DNA of 64,000 nucleotides from Bifidobacterium sp. 7101. GTDB lineage: Bacteria > Actinomycetota > Actinomycetes > Actinomycetales > Bifidobacteriaceae. The stretch lies in NCBI RefSeq assembly GCF_000499285.1, contig NZ_AWUN01000007.1:1-64000 (forward strand), written 5' to 3'. Position 1 is the first letter of the stretch. Each line of letters opens with the position of its first letter. Positions 47,386 through 57,229 of the stretch are shown piece by piece. The position numbers and the translations under genes are program-made. Below the pieces are notes generated by a model, which ran no database searches, was not told the DNA's origin, and worked only from the letters and a program-made list of their open reading frames with translations.

Positions 47386-48684
47386 ATGAGCCTGATCACC
47401 AACCCGCTGGGAGCCACGCCGGGGCGACCCGGCGACCGCGCCGCATTCTCATTCGAAACCCTGAACCGCCTGCCCGACAGCCCGGAAGGCCTGGGACGTA
47501 ATGGCCGCCGCTACGGCCGCACCGGCATCATCCACACTCCTCACGGAGACATCCACACCCCCGCATTCATTCCCGTAGCCACCCAGGCGGCCATGAAGGC
47601 CGTCCTGCCCGAGCAGATGCGGCAGCTGGGCGCCCAGGTCCTTCTGGCCAACGCCTTCCACCTGTTCGAACGCCCCGGCCCCGACATCCTGGACCAAGCC
47701 GGAGGCCTGGCCCGGTTCATGAACTGGGACGGCCCCACCTACACTGACTCGGGCGGTTTTCAGGTGCTCTCGCTGGGGGCTGGCTTCAAGAAGACCCTGG
47801 CCATGGACGTGACCGGCATGAAGTCGGACCAGGTAATCGCCGAAGGCAAGGAGCGCCTGGCCTTCGTGGACGAGGACGGAGTCACCTTCAAGTCCCCGCT
47901 CAACGGCGACCGGCACCGCTTTTCGGCTGAGATCTCCATGGGCATCCAGCACCGCATCGGCGCCGACATCATGTTCTCCTTCGACGAGCTGACCACCCTG
48001 ATGAACACCCGCACCTACCAGGAGCAGTCAGTGGAGCGCACCTTCCGTTGGGCCAAACGCTGCGTGGAGGAGCACCACAGGCTGACCCAGGCGCGGACCG
48101 GCAAGCCCTACCAGGCCCTGTTCGGCGTGGTGCAGGGGGCCAACTATGAGGACCTCCGAAGACGCGCCGCCCGCCAGATCGCCTCCCTGGACTTCGACGG
48201 TGTGGGCATCGGGGGCGCCATAGAGAAACGGCTGCTGGGGCAGACCTGCGCCTGGATCTGCGACGAAATGCCCGAATCCCGACCCAGGCATGTGCTGGGC
48301 ATCGCCGCTGTGGACGACATCTTTGCAGGCGTGGAGAACGGCGGGGACACCTTCGACTGCGTATCCCCGGCGCGCTGCGGCCGCAACGGAGCCGTCTTCA
48401 CCCGCGACGGCCGTTGGAACATCAAGCGCGCCCAGTTCAAGACCGATTTCAGACCCATCGAAGAGGACTGCGACTGCTACACCTGCACCCACTATTCCCG
48501 GGCCTACATCGACCATCTGCTTCGCGCCCATGAGCTCAACGGCTACACCCTGGCCACCATCCACAACGAACGCTTCTTTGTCAGGCTACTGGACGAAATC
48601 CGCCAGTCCATCGACGGCGGCTACTTCGACGAGTACAAGAAGGAGACCCTGGCCCGGTTCTACGCCCACGGATCCAAGGGCTGA
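47386..48684 (+). CDS. tgt: queuine tRNA-ribosyltransferase
   Basis: The 432-residue enzyme exchanges guanine 34 for a 7-deazaguanine in GUN tRNAs. Seen: the acid TDSGGFQVLSL, the nucleophile aspartate in DTFDCVSPARCGRNG and the zinc site CDCYTCTHYSRAYIDHL. Bacteria of this kind usually salvage queuine or preQ1, since no queuosine synthesis gene is adjacent. I start at the ATG at 47386 (MSLITNPLGATPG), with TGGAG just before; 24 open codons lie upstream. An N-terminal extension of about 45 residues precedes the usual start of the fold. tRNA-Leu follows after 58 bp. Confidence 0.93.
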   Translation: MSLITNPLGATPGRPGDRAAFSFETLNRLPDSPEGLGRNGRRYGRTGIIHTPHGDIHTPAFIPVATQAAMKAVLPEQMRQLGAQVLLANAFHLFERPGPDILDQAGGLARFMNWDGPTYTDSGGFQVLSLGAGFKKTLAMDVTGMKSDQVIAEGKERLAFVDEDGVTFKSPLNGDRHRFSAEISMGIQHRIGADIMFSFDELTTLMNTRTYQEQSVERTFRWAKRCVEEHHRLTQARTGKPYQALFGVVQGANYEDLRRRAARQIASLDFDGVGIGGAIEKRLLGQTCAWICDEMPESRPRHVLGIAAVDDIFAGVENGGDTFDCVSPARCGRNGAVFTRDGRWNIKRAQFKTDFRPIEEDCDCYTCTHYSRAYIDHLLRAHELNGYTLATIHNERFFVRLLDEIRQSIDGGYFDEYKKETLARFYAHGSKG

Positions 48685-48742
48685 ACCAAAACACGCCATT
48701 ATTGCGCCGCGCAGACAACCGTGCTAACCTTTTCAGTTGTCT

Positions 48743-48825
48743 GCGAACGTGGCGGAATGGTAGACGCGCTGTCTTCAGGTGGCAGTGAGCTGATGCTCGT
48801 GAGGGTTCAACTCCCTCCGTTCGCA
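48743..48825 (+). tRNA. tRNA-Leu (anticodon CAG)
   Basis: A class II tRNA of 83 nt. The acceptor stem GCGAACG/CGTTCGC is perfect, the D-arm contains GGAATGGTAGACGC, the anticodon loop reads CTTCAGG (anticodon CAG), and a long variable arm follows (AGTGAGCTGATGCTCGTG region). The T-loop is GTTCAAC. The discriminator is A; CCA is not encoded. Confidence 0.95.
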
Positions 48826-48835
48826 CGAAGAAATG

Positions 48836-48877
48836 AAAATGTCTTCGGCTGACTGATGTCGGTCGAAGACATTTTTT
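48836..48877 (+). terminator. rho-independent terminator after tRNA-Leu
   Basis: AAATGTCTTCG (48837-48847) pairs perfectly with CGAAGACATTT (48864-48874), and the stem ends in a run of six T. It is 11 nt after the tRNA gene. Confidence 0.85.
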
Positions 48878-49015
48878 ATTGGTCCGATGGCAACCGTGGC
48901 TGTTCGGACTACTCGATATCCCGACAGCTACAGGTCGGGACAGGCTGGTTCATCCTCTTGCCGCCTGCTGTCCGACCATACGGCTTGCAATGTTATAGAG
49001 ACCAGTCATTCGATG

Positions 49016-50350
49016 TCATTCAATATCCTGGTCGTCGAAGACCTTGCGACCCTTGTAGAGGTCAAGGTCCAGTTCATTCTCGGTCCTGGCCACAATGACA
49101 GCCGTATTAGCTGCACCAGCCACGTTCACCAGTGTGCGGCCCATATCCACGATCTGGGAAATAGGCTGCATGATAGCGATGAAGGGTACGGGCAGTCCAG
49201 CCGCCGTGAAGAGGGAGGTGGCAGTGATTGTAGCTGTACCCGGCACGCCCACCGTCCCCACGGAAACCACCAGGGCAAAGACGATCAGGAGGGCGAAACG
49301 CAGGGGAGAGTAAGGAATCCCCTGAGCATTGATGGCGAAGACCGCCAGGAGAACGGGCCAGAGTCCGGCGCATCCAGGCATGCCCAGATTGGCTCCCAGG
49401 CTGGCCACGAAGGAAGCCGTCTCCTCGGGAACGCCAGCAGAACGCAGCTGACGGACCGTGACAGGAATGGTGCCGATGCTGCTCTCGGAGGTGAAGGCCA
49501 CCACGCCCGCCGGCCAAAGTGAGCGGAAGAAGGGCAGAGGATTGACCCGGCCGACCAGAGCCAGGATCAGGGGTTGGACCAGGAAGAGCTGAATGGCCAG
49601 ACCCAGGTAGGCCACCAAGAGAACAGCCAGCAGGGGCAGAAGGCTTTTCAGATTGCTGCGACCGATGGCGGCTGCGATCAAGGACAGGACCGCATAGGGG
49701 GTGAAGCCAACCACGATTTGAGTGGCCTTGGACAGAACCACATTGCCGGCTTCAACGAAAGCCTTGAAAGGGGCCACACTCTGCTCGCCGCGCGGGGTGG
49801 AGGCGGCCTTGTTCAGAGAGACCGCCAAAAGGATGGCGAAGATCACGACAGGAATGACCTGGTTCTGGGCCCAGTTTTCCGCCAGGTTCGATGGGAAGAG
49901 ACCGACCAGGGTATCGAGTACTCCCGGCACCTCGTGAGGCTTGGCCCCCTTGGGCAAGGCCTGGTTGAACCCCTTGCCGACCTGGAAGAGCAGCCCCAGA
50001 ACCAGGGCGATCACGGCGGCTGTGAAGGTGTTGACCAGGAGCAGAACGATGGTCTTCACACTGATGTTTTTCAACCGACCTGACCCGCCGATGCGGCTGA
50101 TACTAGCAATGATGCTGAAAAGCAGGAGGGGTACCACCAGGGCCGAGATGACCTCGGACCAGACGTTGCCGAATGCCCCCACATAAGTCGTGTGACCGGA
50201 GAAGCCCACACCCACAAGGATTCCCAACACCGTCGCTATGATGACTCGCCAACTGAAGTTGACCTTGGTCTTCCTGCTCAGCAGGGCCAGCCCTGCAAAG
50301 AGAATGACGACCACTATCAGGGCCGCCCAATCCCAACTTGTTTCCGACAT
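49016..50350 (-). CDS. dicarboxylate/amino acid:cation symporter (DAACS family)
   Basis: The 444-residue protein has eight membrane segments plus hairpin loops, with the family's serine-rich re-entrant loop (VAFTSESSIGTIPVT), the ASLGANLGMPGCAG block and the TVGVPGTATI and INMGRT-like (VDMGRTLVNVAG) substrate/Na+ segments. Members carry glutamate, aspartate, succinate, serine or cystine; the substrate cannot be told. GGAGAGGCA precedes the ATG. It is followed by the tRNA-Leu terminator on the opposite strand. Confidence 0.88.
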   Translation of the reverse strand: MSETSWDWAALIVVVILFAGLALLSRKTKVNFSWRVIIATVLGILVGVGFSGHTTYVGAFGNVWSEVISALVVPLLLFSIIASISRIGGSGRLKNISVKTIVLLLVNTFTAAVIALVLGLLFQVGKGFNQALPKGAKPHEVPGVLDTLVGLFPSNLAENWAQNQVIPVVIFAILLAVSLNKAASTPRGEQSVAPFKAFVEAGNVVLSKATQIVVGFTPYAVLSLIAAAIGRSNLKSLLPLLAVLLVAYLGLAIQLFLVQPLILALVGRVNPLPFFRSLWPAGVVAFTSESSIGTIPVTVRQLRSAGVPEETASFVASLGANLGMPGCAGLWPVLLAVFAINAQGIPYSPLRFALLIVFALVVSVGTVGVPGTATITATSLFTAAGLPVPFIAIMQPISQIVDMGRTLVNVAGAANTAVIVARTENELDLDLYKGRKVFDDQDIE

Positions 50351-50508
50351 TGCCTCTCCCTCATTGAGCTCTCCTCCCCAGGACCGAACGGCCCGGGGTT
50401 GGGGTTCAATCTAACAGGAGAAAAGCGGAAGTCCAACGATTCCCGGAAGAATGCCTATACCCGTTGCTTATGGACTGCTATTCTCGGGCCGATCAGACCT
50501 GGCTGGAC

Positions 50509-50519
50509 GGGGGGGGGGG
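50509..50519. repeat. 11-base G homopolymer directly after the csoR stop
   Basis: Eleven consecutive G on the plus strand (C on the csoR sense strand) touch the csoR stop codon at 50520. Slippage here would not alter csoR, but could change the 3' end of its mRNA. Sequencing error in length is possible. Confidence 0.7.
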
Positions 50520-50801
50520 CTAGGAACGAACCAGGCGAGCGATGGCCTCGGAAGCCTCCTGCATCTTCTCGTCGGCCTCTTCGCCTCCCTTTTCGGCGGC
50601 CTCGCGGACGCAGTGGTCCATATGGTCGTCCAGCAGGGTCAAGGCCACTGACTTCAAGGCACTGGTCGAGGCGGCAATCTGGGTGAGGATGTCGATGCAG
50701 TAGGTGTCTGACTCGACCATCTGCTCAATGGCCCTGACCTGGCCCTCGACACGCCGGAGTCTGGTAATGGTCCGTTTTTTGTCCTTGGCATATCCGGGCA
50801 C
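50520..50801 (-). CDS. csoR: CsoR-family copper-sensing repressor
   Basis: The 93-residue all-helical repressor has the three Cu(I) ligands of CsoR: Cys35 in DTYCIDIL, His60 and Cys64 in HMDHCVRE. Apo-protein binds DNA and releases it when Cu(I) binds. The start is GTG at 50801 with GGAG six bases upstream. It is divergent from the copper ATPase, and a CsoR-type operator lies in the shared promoter, so it should control both transcripts. Confidence 0.92.
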   Translation of the reverse strand: MPGYAKDKKRTITRLRRVEGQVRAIEQMVESDTYCIDILTQIAASTSALKSVALTLLDDHMDHCVREAAEKGGEEADEKMQEASEAIARLVRS

Positions 50802-50892
50802 GATTTACTCCATTCCTTGTCATCCCATGGTCTTCATGGCGGAGCCAGCACCGACACGGGTCCATGAAAGCCATCTCGAAATTCACTATCAG

Positions 50893-50911
50893 TATACCCC
50901 TGGGGGGTATA
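50893..50911. promoter_or_regulatory. CsoR operator overlapping the copA -10 box
   Basis: TATACCCCTGGGGGGTATA is a near-perfect palindrome of the CsoR/RcnR G-tract type. Its right end merges with TATAGT (50908-50913), a likely -10 element, so bound repressor would cover the promoter. The distance from TATAGT to the ATG at 50921 is seven bases, implying a leaderless copA message. Confidence 0.75.
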
Positions 50912-50920
50912 GTGGGCGAC

Positions 50921-53749
50921 ATGAGCAGCATCCTGGTCCTTATCGCAGCCCTGGCCATCACGGCGGGCATCATCTGGTACTTCTTCGCGCCCAGAAAGGC
51001 CACCCAGGCCAAGGATGAGGGCGGCGTCCAGACCGTCCACATCACGGTCAAGGGCGGATACAGCCCTCAGCTGATCCAGGTTCAGGCCGGGCGGCCGGTC
51101 AAGCTGGTCTTCGACCGCCAGGAGAGCGGAGAATGCTCCTCGCACGTGGTCTTCAACGATTTCAACATCGACAAGACCCTGCCTGCCTTCCAGACCTCGA
51201 CCGTCCAGCTGACCCCGCCCAAGGCCGGCGACTACCCCTTTGCCTGCGGGATGAACATGCTTCACGGGATGCTCCGGGCCACCGACGGACCGACGACCGG
51301 CAGCGCTGAGACACAGCCCGAACATTCGCAAACCGAACCCGCCGAATCCGCCAAGCCCGCTCAGGCCACGGGCGGCAGCGAACAGGACGAGGCGGATCAG
51401 GAGCGCACGGCAGAAATCCACGACCTGACCAAGCGGTTCATCGTGGCCCTGGTCTTCACGCTCCCGGTTTTCATCCCGGCCATGTTCGGCATGTTTCTGC
51501 CCATGCCTCACATTCTGATGAACCCCTGGGTCCAGCTGGTCCTGATATTGCCGGTCATGTTCTACTCAGGCTGGCCCATCCACCGCACCGGGTGGCTGGC
51601 CTTGGCACACCGGGCCCCGGAGATGAACTCCCTGGTTGCCTTGGGCACTGCCACGGCCTTCCTCTACTCGCTGGTGGTCACCGTGGCCCCACAGCTCCTG
51701 CCTGAGGGAAGTCGCGAACCCTACTATGAGGCCGTGGGCACCATCATTACCCTGATGATCCTCGGTCAGATCCTGGAGGCACGAGCCCGGCGCGGCACCG
51801 GCGATGCCATCCGCGCGCTTGTCGGACTCAGGCCCAAGACCGCCACCGTGGTGAGGACCGGCCAGGACGGCAGGGAGACCACCCAGGAGATCGCCGTCGA
51901 CGACGTGGTCGTCGGAGATGTGATTCAGGTCCATCCGGGCGAGAAACTGCCGGTGGATGGCCAGGTAATCTCCGGATCGTCCTCGGTGGACGAATCCATG
52001 GTGACCGGCGAGCCCATGCCCGTCCTCAAACAGGAGGGCGATTCCCTGGTCGGAGCCACCGTCAACGGCACGGGCTCCCTGCGTTACAGGGCCACCCAAG
52101 TAGGGCAGGACACGGTTCTGGCCCAGATCATCCGGCTGGTCAAAACGGCCCAGACATCCAAGGCACCCATCCAGAAGCTGGCCGACCGGATATCGTCAAT
52201 CTTCATCCCCGGGGTCATCCTGGTGGCGCTCTGGACCTTCGTAGCCTGGTGGATCTTCGGCCCCATGCCGCGCGGAGTATACGGAATCGTGGCGGCGGTC
52301 TCCGTCCTAGTCATTGCCTGCCCCTGCGCCCTGGGTCTGGCCACCCCACTGTCCGTGACGATCGGCACCGGACGCGGCGCCCGTGCCGGCGTGCTCTACC
52401 GGTCGGCGGAGGCTCTGCAGGGAGCACATGACGTCGATACCATCGTCCTTGACAAGACCGGCACCATCACTCAGGGCCGGCCTGAACTGGCCGATGCCCT
52501 GAGCGTGCGGGGGCTGGATGAGGACCTACTGATCAGGGCGGCCGCGAGCGCCGAGAGCAATTCCGAGCACCCCCTGGCCCAGGCCATCGTCCAGGCCGCA
52601 AAGGACCGCAACCTGGAGCTGGTCCCAGCCAAAGACTTCGACTCGGTCACTGGCGCCGGCATCGATGCGACCTTCTCCTCCGGATCTTTCAACGGAAGCA
52701 AGGGCACTTCGCATGTCCTTGTCGGCAACCGCAGACTACTCGAAGGCAAGGGAATCGAACTGGAGAATGAAACAGCGAACCAGGCAGGCGCGCAATCCCT
52801 CTTCGACACCGTCCGCAGCTGGGAGGATCAGGGCCGCACGACCATCTTCGTGGCCATCGACGGCAGGCTTGCCGGTGTCCTGGCCGTGACCGACCAGGTC
52901 AAGGCCGGTTCCAGGCAGGCCATCCACGACATGAACGAGCGTAACATCCAGACCATCATGCTGACCGGCGACAACCAGGGCACCGCCGAGCAGGTCGGAA
53001 GCCAGGTGGGAGTCACCCGGGTGGTGGCGCAGATTCATCCCGAGGACAAGGCGAGCATCGTCAAGGCTCTTCAGGCCCAAGGGCACAAGGTGGCCATGAT
53101 CGGCGACGGCATCAACGACGCCCCGGCACTGGCCCAGGCCGACCTGGGCATGGCCATCGGCACCGGAACGGACGTGGCCATCGAGTCCGCCGACGTGACC
53201 CTGGTCTCAGGCGACCTGAATGCGGCCGTCAAGGCCATCGACCTCTCAGCAGCGACCATGCGCAACATCCATCAGAACCTCTGGTTCGCCTTCGGGTACA
53301 ACGGCCTGGGCATCCCCATCGCCGCCGGCGTACTCTACCCCTTCATCGGCCTCCTGCTCAACCCCATGATCGCCGGCGCAGCCATGGCCTTCTCCTCCCT
53401 GTCAGTCGTGCTCAACGCCAACCGGCTGCGGCATACACCCCTGAAGGCGAGGCCGGTCAAGGAAACCAAACCAATCGACATGGATGCCCTGACCAGGGAC
53501 CTCAGTATTTCCACCCACCAAGAACACAACCAAGAGAAAGGAAACGAGATGGGACTCTTCCATCATCATGACAACATGCAGCAGAATCAAGCAGCAACAG
53601 ACAAGGTCACCGACCCGGTCTGCGGCATGTCCATTGACCCCAACACTGCCGCGGCCAAGCGCGACTACCAGGGCAAGACCTACTACTTCTGCTCGCAGAA
53701 CTGCGTCGATACCTTCGACGCTGATCCTCAGAAGGTGCTCAACAAGTAG
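50921..53749 (+). CDS. copA: copper-exporting P1B ATPase with fused cupredoxin and YHS domains
   Basis: One frame of 942 codons holds three parts. Residues 1-25 are a membrane segment; about 37-121 form a cupredoxin-like domain ([10 protein letters not shown] with Cys, Met and His copper ligands); about 165-850 form a P1B-1 Cu(I) ATPase with [10 protein letters not shown] (near 466), [11 protein letters not shown] (near 510), SEHPLAQAI (near 549) and [10 protein letters not shown] (near 727); and about 896-940 form a YHS domain (DPVCGMSI and YYFCSQNC). I start at 50921 ([11 protein letters not shown]), directly after a CsoR operator; an upstream ATG at 50864 would read through that operator. 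An AAAGGA site before MGLFHHHD at 53549 could start the YHS part alone. It should export Cu(I). Confidence 0.88.
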   Translation: MSSILVLIAALAITAGIIWYFFAPRKATQAKDEGGVQTVHITVKGGYSPQLIQVQAGRPVKLVFDRQESGECSSHVVFNDFNIDKTLPAFQTSTVQLTPPKAGDYPFACGMNMLHGMLRATDGPTTGSAETQPEHSQTEPAESAKPAQATGGSEQDEADQERTAEIHDLTKRFIVALVFTLPVFIPAMFGMFLPMPHILMNPWVQLVLILPVMFYSGWPIHRTGWLALAHRAPEMNSLVALGTATAFLYSLVVTVAPQLLPEGSREPYYEAVGTIITLMILGQILEARARRGTGDAIRALVGLRPKTATVVRTGQDGRETTQEIAVDDVVVGDVIQVHPGEKLPVDGQVISGSSSVDESMVTGEPMPVLKQEGDSLVGATVNGTGSLRYRATQVGQDTVLAQIIRLVKTAQTSKAPIQKLADRISSIFIPGVILVALWTFVAWWIFGPMPRGVYGIVAAVSVLVIACPCALGLATPLSVTIGTGRGARAGVLYRSAEALQGAHDVDTIVLDKTGTITQGRPELADALSVRGLDEDLLIRAAASAESNSEHPLAQAIVQAAKDRNLELVPAKDFDSVTGAGIDATFSSGSFNGSKGTSHVLVGNRRLLEGKGIELENETANQAGAQSLFDTVRSWEDQGRTTIFVAIDGRLAGVLAVTDQVKAGSRQAIHDMNERNIQTIMLTGDNQGTAEQVGSQVGVTRVVAQIHPEDKASIVKALQAQGHKVAMIGDGINDAPALAQADLGMAIGTGTDVAIESADVTLVSGDLNAAVKAIDLSAATMRNIHQNLWFAFGYNGLGIPIAAGVLYPFIGLLLNPMIAGAAMAFSSLSVVLNANRLRHTPLKARPVKETKPIDMDALTRDLSISTHQEHNQEKGNEMGLFHHHDNMQQNQAATDKVTDPVCGMSIDPNTAAAKRDYQGKTYYFCSQNCVDTFDADPQKVLNK
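53537..53551 (+). promoter_or_regulatory. internal ribosome-binding site before the YHS part
   Basis: GAAAGGAAACGAG precedes an in-frame ATG at 53549. It would give a 66-residue protein, MGLFHHHDN... to the end, that consists of a His-rich start and the YHS metal-binding domain. Spacing and sequence are typical of a true start. Confidence 0.55.
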
Positions 53750-53770
53750 GATTGCGCGTTCTTCGACTGA

Positions 53771-54862
53771 TCAGCGGTCGTCAGCGAGCTGCCAGGGCTG
53801 GTCGAAAAAGTCGAAGATGCGCTCCAAGTAAGGCCTCAGAACCTTGTCGGGCATCTGGTAGAGCTCGTGCATACTGTTAGGAATGCGGACCAACGTGGCC
53901 TGACAGCCGCCCTGCTGAACCTGGTCGACAAAACGGTTCTGAGGCATCGGCAGCACGAACCGGTCGGGCTGAGCCTGGAAAAGCAGTATGGGCGTCTCCA
54001 CCCGACTGCACCGGTCGGGACGCAGTATGGCCCGGCTCATCTCCAGGCTCTCCCTGACCCAGCCGAAGGTGGCGGCGCTGGTCTGGTAGTGCAGCTCCTT
54101 GGCCCGCAACTTATGGGTCCAGGCCACCCGCGCCTGACTGCCATTGGGGTACTTGCCCATGTCCAGCTCGGGACGGAATGGGCCGAATCCCGGAACCATA
54201 CTGCGCGAGCGGCCCATCATGCAGGCGGCGTTTGTCGCCGTCCAGGCCACTGAGGGCATGAACCCGGTCCGCGGCGCAATCATGGGTGATGACAAGACCG
54301 CTTTGTCGATAAGGGAAGGGAAGGTTTCCAGCATCCGCGCAGCCACGCCGCCGCCCATGGAGTGGGCATAGAGCACCATGGGCTTGTCCTGGGCATACTG
54401 CTGACCCACCTGGGAGCAGAAGGCGGCCAAATCCGCCACATACCGATGCCAATGATCCACCCAAATCAGGCTGGGATCGTTCACGCCACGACCAGAGAAA
54501 CCATGTCCCCAATGCTCGGGAATGCAGACGGAGTACCCCTGCATCAGGAAGTACCAGGCCATCTCCTGATACTTGTCGGCAAATTCCGAAAAACCGAAAG
54601 AGATAATCACGGCCCCACGCACACGAGCCGATCCTGACTCCACCGCGCCCTGGCGGAAAAGCGTCCTATCATAGCAGACGTAATGCAGCAGGCGGGAGGG
54701 GTCCACACCGCTGAGATGGGCCTTGTCCAACAAGGTTCCCCCATCCTCGCCGCCATCATGGGAGATCATCCATCCCTCACTGCGACAGGAGGCCAGGTCA
54801 GGAAGGACGCGCTCCTTCATGATCCAGTCGTAGCGGCGCTCCTCAACCAGTTGGACGCTCAT
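53771..54862 (-). CDS. alpha/beta-hydrolase, monoglyceride lipase/lysophospholipase-like
   Basis: The 363-residue protein has a hydrophilic N-terminal 80 residues, then an oxyanion region (AVIISFGFSEF), EHWGHGFSGRGVND, the nucleophile YAHSMGGGVA, an acid in QAQPDRFV and the histidine in SMHELYQM. This order is that of the PldB/monoglyceride lipase group. No signal peptide. The copper ATPase gene converges with it 21 bp away. Substrate unknown. Confidence 0.8.
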   Translation of the reverse strand: MSVQLVEERRYDWIMKERVLPDLASCRSEGWMISHDGGEDGGTLLDKAHLSGVDPSRLLHYVCYDRTLFRQGAVESGSARVRGAVIISFGFSEFADKYQEMAWYFLMQGYSVCIPEHWGHGFSGRGVNDPSLIWVDHWHRYVADLAAFCSQVGQQYAQDKPMVLYAHSMGGGVAARMLETFPSLIDKAVLSSPMIAPRTGFMPSVAWTATNAACMMGRSRSMVPGFGPFRPELDMGKYPNGSQARVAWTHKLRAKELHYQTSAATFGWVRESLEMSRAILRPDRCSRVETPILLFQAQPDRFVLPMPQNRFVDQVQQGGCQATLVRIPNSMHELYQMPDKVLRPYLERIFDFFDQPWQLADDR

Positions 54863-54898
54863 GCTCTCACCCTATACCACCTGCTATCAGACTCGGCC

Positions 54899-57229
54899 CT
54901 ACATGAGCCGGGTGCTCTCGAGGTTTCTGACGATCCAATCGTTGAAGCGGATGACGGGCTTGCGCAGGACCAGCCCCAACAGCAGCGAGGGCACCAGGAA
55001 GAGTGCCAGGGTGGCCATCTCCCGCCAGAACTCCATGCCGTAGGCTCCGGCAACGGCCGACTGCATGGCCCCGATGGCGTGAACAAAGGGCAGGAAGGGA
55101 TAGACCCCCTGGAAGAAGCCAGGCAGGGTCTCCATGGGGAAGGTGCCGCCCGAGCCAGCCACCTGCATAACCAGAAGGATGACGGCGATGGCCTTGCCGA
55201 TGTCCCCGAAGGAGACGACCAGGGTATAGATCAGATTCATGAAGACAAAGGAGGCGAAGACCGCCACCAGCACGAACATCAGCGGATGGACGCATTGAAC
55301 CTTCAGGTAGAAGAGGTCGCCCAGTGCAATCAGGCAACCCTGGAGGATGGCCATCAGGGCGAAGACCGCAAATCTGCCGAAGTACTCCTGGTAGAGCTGA
55401 AGCCCAAAGCGGCGGGCGTTGCCTGGCGACTCGGGGCGGAAGGCTCCCCAAGAGCGGCTGTCCTCGGAATCCTCATCCAGGTCATCGGCCCTCTTCCAGG
55501 CATCCTCCAGGGAGTCCAGGTGCAGAACGAAGGCCTTCTTCTTGTCGGACAGGGCCACCTTCATCATGGCCGCCAGAATGGTGGCACCCACCCAGATGGA
55601 GAGGATGGTGTAGAAGGGGGTCATGGCCGACCCGTAGTTCATTACGGGGAAGACCGCATGCCGATGGATGCCGACCGGCGAGGACAGAAGCGCAGCCAGG
55701 GTTTCGGAATCCCCGCTCAGCAGGGTTTTGGCCTCCTGTGTATCCTTGCCCTGCGAAGCCTGGGTCAGGTGTCCTCCCAGGTCAGTCAGCCGCTTGGAGG
55801 CCTGGTCCAGGCGCTGGGAGATCTCCCCCAGCTGGTCCTTGGCGTGGCTGATGTCACTGGTCATAGGGCCCGTCAGCCCGGAGGCGCCCTTGACGGTTCC
55901 ATCCAAACCAGTCAGCAACCGGTCGGTCGAGGTGACCACGGTGTTCATGGAGGAAGCCAGGTCGTCCAGTCGGGGCTTTAGGTCATTGCGATACTGGGTG
56001 CGGACCTGGTCTACCGAGGCGCGCGCCTGGGCGATCCTGTTCTTCAGGTCCTGGCGCTGACCGCCCAGCTTGTCCTTGCCCTCCTTGGCTGTCTGGGAGG
56101 CCTGGCTGATCCGGTCGGCTAGGTCGCGCTGGGCCGCCTGGGCTGTGCGCATTCCGGCCTGAGCCTGATCGATGGCGGTCAGCAGGGCCTGACGCTGCTC
56201 CGCTGTCAGATTGGCATCGGATTCCACAGTGCTTCGCAGATCTTCCAGGCTGGCGATCATCCCGTCGTAGTCGGCCGCCGAGTCTCTGATTCGTTGGCTC
56301 AGATCATTCAGCTGGCTACTGACTACATCGCTCTGCTGGCCCACCTTGTCGAAGGCGTCGTCGATCTTGGAACCGATGGTGTCATAGGCGCCCGAGGCCT
56401 GGTCAAGGGCAGCGTCGACCGCCTGGGCAGACCCGGAGAGTGACTTGCCCAGATCCTTGGACCCCTTGGTTCCCTGGTTCAGGGCCTTCCTGGCATCGGC
56501 CATGGCGGAGTCGGACCGGCCCAGGATCCTGCCGGTGGAGTCAATCATCTTTCCGGAGGATTCCAGAAGGCCCGCATAGGCATTCACTTGGCTGGAGGCA
56601 GTGGTCAGCCGCTGCGACATCTGGTCGATGTGGCCGGTCGTCCTGGTCAGATAATCCTGGACCTGGGGACTCTGGGAGTATGTGAAAACCTGGCTGGCCA
56701 GGTCGATCCCCACCTGCCCCACGGTCTTGACGAAGGTCTTGTCGATGGTCGTGGCCACGGTGTCGGCCCCCTGCTCGGTGACATGGGGCGCAATGGCGTT
56801 CTTTTTTTCGTTCAGGTAGTACTCAAGGTTGGCGTGCTTCACATCCTGCGAGAAGAGGGTCATCATGTCCGCGCTGAAATCCTTGGGGATGACGATGGCG
56901 GCGTAGTACTCGCCTGAGCGCACCCCATCCAGGGCCTGGTCGCGGTTGACGAACCTCCAGTCCAGCTGGTCGTTGGCCCGCAGGGTACTGGTGACCGTCT
57001 CCCCCACGTTGATCTTGACCGGGATCAGGTCGGACTTGTACCCCTTGTCGGTGTTGGCCACGGCCACCTTGATGGCCTTGGTGTTCTTATAGGGGTCCCA
57101 GCTGGCGGCGATGTTGAACCAGGCATAGAGGGCCGGGACGATGATCAGGCCCATCAGGACGATGATGGCGATGACGTTGCTGGTGGCATCGGCCAGGTCC
57201 TTGCGCAGGATCCTCCAAATGTTCCTCAT
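54899..57229 (-). CDS. YhgE/Pip-type membrane protein (second of a pair)
   Basis: The 776-residue protein has an N-terminal membrane segment with the family opening (ALYAWFNIAASWDPYKNTKAI), an outside region of about 530 residues rich in Asp/Gln/Ala heptads and likely coiled coil, and six membrane segments at the C-terminus (from about 560, including a PMETLPGFFQGVYPFLPFVH segment). YhgE/Pip proteins include the phage receptor of Lactococcus and are related to EsaA of type VII secretion; ABC-2-like C-termini. The start overlaps the stop of the first pair member (ATGA), so the two are translated together. Confidence 0.82.
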   Translation of the reverse strand: MRNIWRILRKDLADATSNVIAIIVLMGLIIVPALYAWFNIAASWDPYKNTKAIKVAVANTDKGYKSDLIPVKINVGETVTSTLRANDQLDWRFVNRDQALDGVRSGEYYAAIVIPKDFSADMMTLFSQDVKHANLEYYLNEKKNAIAPHVTEQGADTVATTIDKTFVKTVGQVGIDLASQVFTYSQSPQVQDYLTRTTGHIDQMSQRLTTASSQVNAYAGLLESSGKMIDSTGRILGRSDSAMADARKALNQGTKGSKDLGKSLSGSAQAVDAALDQASGAYDTIGSKIDDAFDKVGQQSDVVSSQLNDLSQRIRDSAADYDGMIASLEDLRSTVESDANLTAEQRQALLTAIDQAQAGMRTAQAAQRDLADRISQASQTAKEGKDKLGGQRQDLKNRIAQARASVDQVRTQYRNDLKPRLDDLASSMNTVVTSTDRLLTGLDGTVKGASGLTGPMTSDISHAKDQLGEISQRLDQASKRLTDLGGHLTQASQGKDTQEAKTLLSGDSETLAALLSSPVGIHRHAVFPVMNYGSAMTPFYTILSIWVGATILAAMMKVALSDKKKAFVLHLDSLEDAWKRADDLDEDSEDSRSWGAFRPESPGNARRFGLQLYQEYFGRFAVFALMAILQGCLIALGDLFYLKVQCVHPLMFVLVAVFASFVFMNLIYTLVVSFGDIGKAIAVILLVMQVAGSGGTFPMETLPGFFQGVYPFLPFVHAIGAMQSAVAGAYGMEFWREMATLALFLVPSLLLGLVLRKPVIRFNDWIVRNLESTRLM

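Noticed and set aside
50509-50519. phase-variable switch of csoR by the G tract
   Set aside because: The tract lies after the stop codon, so length changes would not alter the protein.
54683-55981. 432-codon plus-strand frame at the hydrolase/YhgE junction
   Set aside because: Overlaps two good genes on the other strand and lacks a recognisable domain.
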